Shown: positions 25,991 through 33,242 of the stretch, piece by piece
Position numbering within the stretch: position 1 is the first letter of the stretch
How the letters are laid out: each line of letters starts with the position of its first letter
Notes under the pieces: model-generated
What the model was told of the DNA's origin: nothing
Databases searched by the model: none
What the model saw: only the letters and a program-made list of their open reading frames with translations
Translations under genes and position numbers: made by a program
NCBI GenBank assembly: GCA_017453685.1
Contig: JAFTEL010000031.1
Coordinates: 1 to 46,582, forward strand
DNA: 46,582 nt
Direction: 5' to 3'
DNA from: Clostridia bacterium
GTDB taxonomy: Bacteria; Bacillota; Clostridia; Oscillospirales; Acutalibacteraceae

Positions 25991-26019
25991 TTGACAAAGA
26001 GAGCTTTCTCATATAAAAT
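25991..26019 (+). promoter_or_regulatory. Promoter of the XRE-cupin/acyl-CoA synthetase operon
   Basis: TTGACA (25991-25996), 17 bases, TAAAAT (26014-26019). The leader to ATG 26114 is about 90 AT-rich bases with an imperfect inverted repeat around 26044-26069, which could be an operator for the first gene's product. Confidence 0.72.
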
Positions 26020-26113
26020 AGGTAAAATAATAATCAATTAAGTTGGAATAGTGTTTATAATTCCCCAAAGAATTTGACTTTTTGAATAATCTTTCACAAC
26101 TGAGGTGGATATG

Positions 26114-26713
26114 ATGAAATCCGGCATTAAGGACATTGCGGAACGCATCTGCGCGCTGCGCGAGATCATGGGCTTTTCCCCCGAGGAAATGGCACAGGCG
26201 ACGAAAACGACCGTCGAGGAATACGAAAGAATGGAGAAGGGCGAAAGCGATTTTTCCTTCATCTTTCTGCTCCTTTGCGCGCAGAAATTGGAGGTCGAAC
26301 TGGTCGCGCTGCTCACCGGTGAAAACCCGCACCTGGCGCGCTGCGCCTACACCAAGGCGGGCACGGGGCTGCCGCATAAACGCGGCGCGGAAAACCTGAA
26401 TTATTTCCACCTTGCCGCCAACCTGCGCCACAAGCTCGCCGAGCCGTTTCTGGTGCAGGCGCCCTATTCCGACGAGGCGCAGGGCATGCCCATCCACCTT
26501 TCCACCCACCCCGGTCAGGAATTTGACTATGTGCTCAAGGGCTCGCTGCTCTTCACGCACGAGGGGCACACCCGCGTGATCCACGAGGGCGATTCGGTCA
26601 TGTACGATTCCGGCATGCCTCACGGCATGATCGCCACGGGCGGCGAAGATTGTCTGTTTTTGGCAGTCATCATCTCCAAGAAAATCGAGGACGAGGAAAC
26701 AGAGGAAGCGTAA
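26114..26713 (+). CDS. XRE-family HTH regulator with C-terminal cupin domain
   Basis: About 199 residues. An N-terminal XRE-type helix-turn-helix (about 5-60, with REIMGFSPEEMAQATKTTVEEYERME) is joined to a double-stranded beta-helix cupin_2 domain (about 105-195, with HPGQEFDYVLKGSLLF and GDSVMYDSGMPHGM, including ligand-type His and Glu residues). Such proteins sense a small ligand, often an acid or metal complex, and control the adjacent operon. ATG 26114 fits GAGGTGG best; ATG 26111 and GTG 26105 are alternatives. It is 3 bases from the first acyl-CoA synthetase gene, so it probably regulates its own operon. Confidence 0.88.
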   Translation: MKSGIKDIAERICALREIMGFSPEEMAQATKTTVEEYERMEKGESDFSFIFLLLCAQKLEVELVALLTGENPHLARCAYTKAGTGLPHKRGAENLNYFHLAANLRHKLAEPFLVQAPYSDEAQGMPIHLSTHPGQEFDYVLKGSLLFTHEGHTRVIHEGDSVMYDSGMPHGMIATGGEDCLFLAVIISKKIEDEETEEA

Positions 26714-26716
26714 GCC

Positions 26717-28384
26717 ATGAGAAACATCAACCTGCGATATATCACCGAAACCTACGACGCCAACGGCGTCATTCAAAAAATCGACATGACCAGTCCGGAG
26801 TATTTCAACTTCGGCTGCGATATTGTGGACGACATCGCCGTCAACGACCCCGACCGCCGCGCGCTGGTCTGGTGCAACGACAAGGGGGAGGAAAGAACCT
26901 TCACCTTCGCCGACATCAAGTATTATTCCGACAAAACCGCCAACTTCCTGCGCGCGCAGGGCATCGGCAAGGGCGACATGGTGCTCGTGGTGCTCAAGCG
27001 GCACTATCAGTTCTGGTTCACCGCCGTCGCGCTGAGCAAGCTCGGCGCCGTGATGATCCCCGCCACCTTCATGCTCAAAAAGCACGACGTGGAATACCGC
27101 ATCCAGGTCAGCGGCGCGAAGGCCGCCATCGTCACGGCGGACGGCGACGTGGCGGAGCAGTTCGACGAATGTGAGGCGACCTGCCCGACGCTGAAAACGA
27201 AGATCATCGTTAACGGGCAGCGCGAGGGCTGGCTCGATTTCAACGCCGAGGTCGAAAAGGCGAGCGATCAATTCGAGCGCATCTACACCAAGAGCACCGA
27301 CCCGATGCTCAGCTATTTTTCCTCCGGCACCTCCGGCTACCCAAAAATGATCATGCACTCCTGCGATTATCCCATCGGTCATATCCAGACCGCCAAGCAC
27401 TGGCAGTGTGTCGTGCCGGACGGGCTGCATCTCACCATCGCCGATTCCGGCTGGGCGAAATGCGCCTGGGGCAAAATTTACGGGCAGTGGATCATGGAAG
27501 CGGGCCTGTTCGTTTATGACTTTGACAAATTCGACCCCGGCAAAATTCTGCCGAAGATCGAGCAATACAAGATCACCACGCTGTGCTGTCCGCCCACGAT
27601 GTTCCGCTTCTTCCTCAACCACGGCATCGAGGGCTACGATCTTTCGAGCCTGACGCACACCAATATTGCGGGCGAGGCGCTCAGCCCCGACGTTTACAAC
27701 ACCTGGTACAAGGCGACGGATCTGAAGCTGTATGAGGGCTTCGGTCAGTCGGAATCGACCCCGATCGTGTGCAACACGCGCGGCATGGAACCCAAGCCCG
27801 GCTCCATGGGCAAGCCTTCTCCGCAGTATACGGTGGATATCGTGGACGCCGACGGCAATTCCTGCGAAACGGGCTTCACGGGCGAGATCGTGGTCAAGTA
27901 CGATCCCGAGAACCATCCGCAGGGTCTGCTGACCTGCTATTACGGCGACAAGGAAAAGACCGACGAGGTCATTCACGACGGCTGGTACCACACGGGCGAC
28001 ACCGCATGGCGCGATGAGGACGGGTATTACTGGTACGTCGGGCGCAACGACGATATGATCAAATCCTCCGGCTACCGCATCGGGCCGTTCGAGATCGAAA
28101 GCGTGCTGCTGGAGCATCCCAGCGTGCTGGAATGTGCCGTCACCTCCGTGCCCGACCCCGTGCGCGGACAAGCCGTGAAGGCGACCATCGTGCTGCGCGC
28201 AGGCTACGCGGGCACCGACGAACTGACCAAAGAGCTGCAGACCTTTGTCAAAAAAGAGACTGCGCCGTATAAGTACCCCCGCGTCATCGAGTACGTGGAC
28301 GCGCTGCCCAAGACCTCCAGCGGCAAAATCCGCCGCGTGGAAATTCGGGCAAACGATCTGAAAAAGTGGAGGGAGAAGCAATGA
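26717..28384 (+). CDS. AMP-forming acyl-CoA synthetase (medium-chain/acetyl-CoA synthetase-like)
   Basis: 555 residues. ANL superfamily: the P-loop SYFSSGTSGYPK (about 198-210), YEGFGQSESTP, the hinge-side WYHTGDTA and GRNDDMIKSSGYRIGPFEIE, and the catalytic Lys in TSSGKIRR (about 532-539). It activates a carboxylic acid as acyl-adenylate and passes it to CoA. The sequence looks closest to MACS-type synthetases that take medium-chain, branched or aromatic acids; the acid is not known. Its stop overlaps the next synthetase's ATG (ATGA), so the two are translated together. Confidence 0.9.
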   Translation: MRNINLRYITETYDANGVIQKIDMTSPEYFNFGCDIVDDIAVNDPDRRALVWCNDKGEERTFTFADIKYYSDKTANFLRAQGIGKGDMVLVVLKRHYQFWFTAVALSKLGAVMIPATFMLKKHDVEYRIQVSGAKAAIVTADGDVAEQFDECEATCPTLKTKIIVNGQREGWLDFNAEVEKASDQFERIYTKSTDPMLSYFSSGTSGYPKMIMHSCDYPIGHIQTAKHWQCVVPDGLHLTIADSGWAKCAWGKIYGQWIMEAGLFVYDFDKFDPGKILPKIEQYKITTLCCPPTMFRFFLNHGIEGYDLSSLTHTNIAGEALSPDVYNTWYKATDLKLYEGFGQSESTPIVCNTRGMEPKPGSMGKPSPQYTVDIVDADGNSCETGFTGEIVVKYDPENHPQGLLTCYYGDKEKTDEVIHDGWYHTGDTAWRDEDGYYWYVGRNDDMIKSSGYRIGPFEIESVLLEHPSVLECAVTSVPDPVRGQAVKATIVLRAGYAGTDELTKELQTFVKKETAPYKYPRVIEYVDALPKTSSGKIRRVEIRANDLKKWREKQ

Positions 28385-30048
28385 AAGAAGTAGAGTTATG
28401 GCACAAGACCATCGGCGCCCAGCTGGATGAGCTGGCCAGAGATTACCCCGACAACGACGCCGTGGTTTATAACGATATCGACTATCACCGCAGTTGGAAA
28501 GAATTCAACGAGGAGTGCAACACCGTCGCCCGCGGGCTCATGGATTTAGGCGTGGGCAAGGGCGATCACGTGGCCATCTGGGCGACAAACATCCCCGAAT
28601 GGCTGCTCACCTTCTACGCGTCCGTCAAGATCGGCGCCGTGCTCGTCACGGTGAACACCGCCTACCGCGTGTTCGAGCTGGAATACCTGCTGCGCCAGTC
28701 CGACACAAAAGTGCTGGTCATGGGCGAAGGCTACCGCACGACCAAATACGCCGACATCGTCAACGAGCTGTGCCCCACCCTGCCCACGCAGAACCCCGAA
28801 AAGCTGATGCTGCCCATGCTGCCGTGCCTGAAAAACATCATCTGCACCCAGCCCGATACCCCGGCGGGTATGCTCAACTTTTCCGAACTGTATAAGCGCG
28901 CCGAAAACACGCCCGTTGAGGTGTTTCAGGCGCTGTCCGACAGTCTTGACGCCGACGAGGTCACCAACATGCAGTACACCTCCGGTACGACGGGCTTCCC
29001 CAAGGGCGTCATGCTCACCCACAAGGGTATTCTGAATAACGGCCGCTTCATCGGCGACAACATGAAGTTCAGCCCGACCGACCGCCTTTGCATCACCGTG
29101 CCGCTGTTCCACTGCTTCGGCATGGTGCTGGCGATGATGGCGTGCATCACCCACGCCACCACGATGGTACCCGTCGATTATTTCCAGGCGGAAAAGGTCA
29201 TGCGCACGCTCGATAACCAGCGCTGCACCGCCATTCACGGCGTACCCACCATGTATATCGCCATGCTGGAGCACCCGAATTTCTCCACCTATCATTTCTA
29301 TCTGCGCACCGGCATCATGGCGGGCTCTCCCTGCCCGATCAAGACCATGGAGGACGTGATCGAAAAAATGGGCATGCGCGATATCACCATCGTGTTCGGT
29401 CAGACCGAGGCGTCGCCCGGCTGCACCATGTCCTCTGCCGATGACACCATCGAGCGCAAGGTCAACACGGTGGGGCGCGACCTGCCCGGCTGCGAAAACA
29501 AGATCATCGATTTGCAGACCGGCGAGACCCTCGGTCCCAACCAGAAGGGCGAATTTTGCTCCCGCGGCTACCACATCATGAAGGGCTATTACAAAATGCC
29601 CGAGGCGACCCGCCAGGCGATCGATGCCGACGGCTGGCTGCACACGGGCGACATCTGCATGGTGGACGAACAGGGTTATTATAAGGTCACAGGCCGTACT
29701 AAGGATATGATCATCCGCGGCGGTGAAAACATTTACCCGAAGGAAATCGAGGATTTCCTCTATCATCTGCCCGAAGTCAGCGATGTTCAGGTCGTCGGTA
29801 TCCCCAGCAAGAAATACGGCGAAGAAGTCATGGCGTTCATCGTCCTCAAAGAGGGCTGCACGCTCACCGAGGATCAGGTCAAGGACGCCGTGATGAAGAA
29901 CATGGCGCGCCACAAAACGCCGTCCCACGTTGCGTTTATCGACGAATTTCCCATGACCGCCAGCGGCAAGATTCAAAAATTCAAACTGCGCGAGCTCGCC
30001 GTCAAGATCTATCATCTGGAAGACGCCGCCGGCATCGAAACGGCATAA
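28381..30048 (+). CDS. AMP-forming acyl-CoA synthetase (FadD-like)
   Basis: About 555 residues, a second ANL enzyme in tandem but clearly distinct from the first. It has QYTSGTTGFPKGVMLTH (about 198-214), FGQTEASP, GWLHTGDICMVDEQGYYKVTGRTKDMIIRGGENIYPKEIE and the catalytic Lys in TASGKIQKF (about 525-533). It makes acyl-CoA from a fatty or related acid via acyl-AMP. ATG 28381 overlaps the preceding stop, with GGAGGGAG upstream. Two non-identical synthetases side by side suggest two acid substrates or two steps of one pathway. Confidence 0.9.
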   Translation: MKEVELWHKTIGAQLDELARDYPDNDAVVYNDIDYHRSWKEFNEECNTVARGLMDLGVGKGDHVAIWATNIPEWLLTFYASVKIGAVLVTVNTAYRVFELEYLLRQSDTKVLVMGEGYRTTKYADIVNELCPTLPTQNPEKLMLPMLPCLKNIICTQPDTPAGMLNFSELYKRAENTPVEVFQALSDSLDADEVTNMQYTSGTTGFPKGVMLTHKGILNNGRFIGDNMKFSPTDRLCITVPLFHCFGMVLAMMACITHATTMVPVDYFQAEKVMRTLDNQRCTAIHGVPTMYIAMLEHPNFSTYHFYLRTGIMAGSPCPIKTMEDVIEKMGMRDITIVFGQTEASPGCTMSSADDTIERKVNTVGRDLPGCENKIIDLQTGETLGPNQKGEFCSRGYHIMKGYYKMPEATRQAIDADGWLHTGDICMVDEQGYYKVTGRTKDMIIRGGENIYPKEIEDFLYHLPEVSDVQVVGIPSKKYGEEVMAFIVLKEGCTLTEDQVKDAVMKNMARHKTPSHVAFIDEFPMTASGKIQKFKLRELAVKIYHLEDAAGIETA

Positions 30049-30062
30049 TGGAGGGAAACAAC

Positions 30063-30881
30063 ATGAAGTTATCTTTTACTACCGCCGGCTGCCCCGGCTG
30101 GAGCTGGAACGAGATTTTTGCGATCACCACGGATATCGGCTTTGACGGCATGGAGATCCGCGGCGTGGGCGACGAAATGTACGCGCCGTCCATCCCCGAA
30201 TTCAGCGGCGATCAGCTTGAAAAAACCAAGGCGAGGCTCGCCGAAGCCAACCTGACCATCCCCGTGCTGGATTCCACCTGCGCGCTGGCGATCGACGCCG
30301 TGAAGGAAGCGGCGATGATCGAAGCCAAGGCTTATATCAATCTGGCGGCGAAGCTCGGCACGCCCTACGTGCGCGTCATGCCCACCGAAAAAGCGCATCC
30401 GACCCACGCCGATCTGGACTTGTGTCGGGAACAGTATGAAGCCGTCTGCGCATACGGCGCAGAAAAAAACGTCACGCCGATCATGGAGACCAACGGCGTG
30501 CTGGCGGATTCCGCTCTCATGCGCGCTTTCATGGACGGCATTGCGAGCGAAAACAAGGGCGTTCTTTGGGATGTGCATCACCCCTACCGTTTCTTTGATG
30601 AAACGCCCGAGACCACCTTTGCCAATCTCGGCTCGCTCATCAAGCACGTTCACGTGAAGGATTCGCTGAAGATCAACGGCGAGATCAAATACAAGATGAT
30701 GGGCTACGGCGATGTGCCCGTAATGCAGGCGATGGACGAACTGAAAAAGAGCGGCTACGATGGCTTTATCTCGCTGGAATGGCTCAAACGCTGGAACCCC
30801 GATCTGCAGGAGCCCGGCATCGTCTTCGCCCATTACAAGAGCTACATGGATTTCATCCTTTCGCAAAGCCCGAACGCATAA
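30063..30881 (+). CDS. Sugar phosphate isomerase/epimerase-like TIM barrel protein
   Basis: About 272 residues of the AP-endonuclease-2/xylose-isomerase-like TIM-barrel family. Barrel-edge metal ligand candidates are in PIMETNG, LWDVHHPY, HVHVKD and SLEWLKRW. Members isomerise or epimerise sugars, inositols or hydroxy-acids. The link to acyl-CoA synthetases is unusual and not explained. ATG 30063 is preceded by TGGAGGGAA and lies 14 bases after the synthetase stop. Last gene of the operon, before a strong terminator. Confidence 0.85.
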   Translation: MKLSFTTAGCPGWSWNEIFAITTDIGFDGMEIRGVGDEMYAPSIPEFSGDQLEKTKARLAEANLTIPVLDSTCALAIDAVKEAAMIEAKAYINLAAKLGTPYVRVMPTEKAHPTHADLDLCREQYEAVCAYGAEKNVTPIMETNGVLADSALMRAFMDGIASENKGVLWDVHHPYRFFDETPETTFANLGSLIKHVHVKDSLKINGEIKYKMMGYGDVPVMQAMDELKKSGYDGFISLEWLKRWNPDLQEPGIVFAHYKSYMDFILSQSPNA

Positions 30882-30894
30882 TTGAAAAATCACA

Positions 30895-30940
30895 AAAAAA
30901 CTCCCCTGTGCATGAGATCGTGCACAGGGGAGAACTTTTT
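30895..30940. terminator. Bidirectional terminator between the acyl-CoA synthetase operon and the EF-G-like gene
   Basis: A 12-bp perfect stem (30901-30912 with 30921-30932), an 8-base loop, AACTTTTTG on the plus side and TTTTTTTG on the minus side. Confidence 0.92.
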
Positions 30941-30947
30941 GATTCGA

Positions 30948-33002
30948 TTATTCTTCTTCCGCGGCGAGCTTGGCTTCTTCGATGACCTTCTTCTGAACGT
31001 CCATCGGAGCGTCCTCATAGCGGGCGAACTCCAGCGTGAAGTAGCCGCGGCCGGCGGTGACGGAACGAAGGATGGTGGAGAAGTTGCCCATTTCAGCCAT
31101 GGGAACTTCCGCGACCAGCTCCTGCATCTTGGGCTCATCGGCCGCGCCCATGCCGAGCACACGACCGCGGCGCTTGGTGATATCGCTCATGATGTCGCCG
31201 AGGTTGTCGTCGGGCATGTAGGCCTTGAGGGTGCCGATCGGTTCGAGAATGGTGGGCGCTGCTTCGGGGATGGCGGCCTTGAAGGCAAGGCTCGCGGCGG
31301 TCTTGAACGCCATTTCGGAGGAGTCGACCGGATGGTAAGAACCGTCATGCAGGGCGGCTTTGATGCCGACCATCGGATAACCGGCGATCAGACCCTTGGC
31401 GATGCAGTCGCGCAGACCTTTTTCAACGGCCGGGAAGAAGTTCTTCGGCACGGCGCCGCCGACGACTTCGTCAGACGTGAACACGAAATCTTCTTCGCCC
31501 GCGTACGGCTCGAAGCGGATCCACACGTCGCCGAACTGACCGTGACCACCGGACTGTTTCTTGTGACGACCCTGCTTGTCGACCGTCTTGCGGATGGTTT
31601 CGCGGTAAGCGACCTTCGGAACGGTCAGGTCGATCTCAACGCCGAACTTGGTCTTCAGCTTGGTCTTGATCACGTCAAGATGCTGTTCGCCCAAACCGCT
31701 GATGACCTGCTCGCGGGTCTCTTTGTTGGTGAAGAAGTCGATGGTGGGGTCTTCTTCCATCAGACGGGTCAGACCGGCAGCGACCTTTTCTTCCTCGCCC
31801 TTCTTGTGAACGCTGACCGCCATGGACAGGCAGGGTTTCGGCGAATCGACGGGAGCAAGCACGATGTCGGTCTTGGGGGCGCGGAGCGTGTCGCCGGTCT
31901 TGGTGTCGGCGAGCTTGGTCACAACGCCGATGTCGCCCGCGGGGATGCAGGCGGTGTCTTCCTGTTTGTTGCCCTTGACGAAGATCAGCTTGCCCATGCG
32001 TTCCTGCTCTTCGGTCGTGGCGTTGATCGCCTGAACGTCGGGCGTGAGCTTGCCGGAAACGACCTTGAAGAAGGACATCTTGCCGACGAACGGGTCGGCG
32101 ACGGTCTTGAAGCAGATGGCGGCAAGCGGGCCGTTTTCGTCGCATTTGAGGTCGCCTTCGCCGGCATAGGTCGCGGCGTCGGGCGCGTAGTTGGCGATGG
32201 CGTCAAGCAGCATATCCACCGCGTCGGTCGTGTAGCCGGAGCAGGCGAACACGGGGTCGATCGCGCCGGAGGTGATGCCGGCTTTCAGACCGTTGACGAT
32301 TTCTTCATGGGTGAATTCTTCGCCCTCGAAGAATTTTTCCATCAGCTCATCGTCAGCGGAAGCAACGGCTTCGTTGAACGCGTCTTTCATTTCGGCGATG
32401 GTGTCGTCGTCGGGCACGGCGACTTCTTCGGCCTTGCCGTTTTTGTAGGCGAACGCCTTGCCGGTGGCGAAGTTGACGAAGCAGTCGACCTTGTCGCCGC
32501 TCATGTGCGGCACGATGACCGGGCAGATGCTCGGGCCGATGGCGTCTTTCAGCGCCTTGAGGGTCTTATAGAAATCGGCGTTTTCGGCGTCGACTCTGGT
32601 GATGGCGAACATCTTGGCGATGCCGCGTTTTGTGGCAGCTTTATAGGCTTTTTCCGCGCCCACGTCAAAGCTCTCGGTGCCGGCTGCCAGCACGATCAGA
32701 GCAGCCTCGGCTGCGCGGATGCCTTCCGCGACGCCGCCGGCAAAGTCGAACATGCCGGGCGTGTCAAGCAGGTTGATCTTGGTGTTTTTCCATTCGATCG
32801 GAGCCATCGCCGTGGAAACGGAAGCGACTCTTCTCTTTTCTTCGGCGTCAAAGTCCAGCGTGGTGTTGCCGTCGGCAACGCGGCCAAGGCGTTCGGTCGC
32901 CTTGCCGATGTAGAGCATGGCTTCCGCGAGGGTGGTCTTGCCCCTGCCGCCGTGACCCGCCAGCGCGATGTTGCGGATATCCTTTGCGTTATATTGTTTC
33001 AT
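30948..33002 (-). CDS. Elongation factor G-like GTPase
   Basis: About 684 residues with EF-G domain order. The GTPase domain has G1 GHGGRGKTT (residues 16-24), G3 DTPGMFDF and an altered G4 (TRVD instead of NKxD). Domain II and domains III-V follow, with SGGHGQFGDVWIRFEP (domain IV) and GYFTLEFARYEDAP near the end. It belongs to the EF-G-like paralogue group common in Clostridia rather than canonical FusA, whose G1 reads AHIDAGKTT. Its role, in translation or in stress or ribosome protection, is not known. ATG 33002 follows AAGGAGG; the 93-base upstream extension includes the promoter. Confidence 0.88.
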   Translation of the reverse strand: MKQYNAKDIRNIALAGHGGRGKTTLAEAMLYIGKATERLGRVADGNTTLDFDAEEKRRVASVSTAMAPIEWKNTKINLLDTPGMFDFAGGVAEGIRAAEAALIVLAAGTESFDVGAEKAYKAATKRGIAKMFAITRVDAENADFYKTLKALKDAIGPSICPVIVPHMSGDKVDCFVNFATGKAFAYKNGKAEEVAVPDDDTIAEMKDAFNEAVASADDELMEKFFEGEEFTHEEIVNGLKAGITSGAIDPVFACSGYTTDAVDMLLDAIANYAPDAATYAGEGDLKCDENGPLAAICFKTVADPFVGKMSFFKVVSGKLTPDVQAINATTEEQERMGKLIFVKGNKQEDTACIPAGDIGVVTKLADTKTGDTLRAPKTDIVLAPVDSPKPCLSMAVSVHKKGEEEKVAAGLTRLMEEDPTIDFFTNKETREQVISGLGEQHLDVIKTKLKTKFGVEIDLTVPKVAYRETIRKTVDKQGRHKKQSGGHGQFGDVWIRFEPYAGEEDFVFTSDEVVGGAVPKNFFPAVEKGLRDCIAKGLIAGYPMVGIKAALHDGSYHPVDSSEMAFKTAASLAFKAAIPEAAPTILEPIGTLKAYMPDDNLGDIMSDITKRRGRVLGMGAADEPKMQELVAEVPMAEMGNFSTILRSVTAGRGYFTLEFARYEDAPMDVQKKVIEEAKLAAEEE

Positions 33003-33066
33003 CTTGGTTCCTCCTTGCGTTTTGTCCGCTTTGCGGGGATAAGCCCCACTGCGACACATTAGTTGA

Positions 33067-33095
33067 AGTATAACACATCGCCTTTCTGATTTCAA
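33067..33095 (-). promoter_or_regulatory. Promoter of the EF-G-like gene
   Basis: On the minus strand TTGAAA (33095-33090), 17 bases, TATACT (33072-33067); the leader is about 58 bases. Confidence 0.75.
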
Positions 33096-33173
33096 CTGTT
33101 TTTGTAGAAAATGTCAATGCCTTTCGGCGGGTTTTGCCGATCGGCGGCGGGCGCGCTGTTCCGCAAATTTCAT

Positions 33174-33202
33174 TTGTATTTTTTTGCCTGTGATGGTATA
33201 AT
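33174..33202 (+). promoter_or_regulatory. Promoter of the topoisomerase III gene
   Basis: TTGTAT (33174-33179), 17 bases, TATAAT (33197-33202), about 40 bases before the start codon. Confidence 0.68.
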
Positions 33203-33242
33203 ATAATTTATTATAAACGAACTGCCGAAAGAGAGAACGGAA

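Noticed and set aside
30882-33062. 726-residue plus-strand ORF opposite the EF-G-like gene
   Set aside because: Antisense shadow; the minus-strand frame has clear EF-G domains and a promoter.
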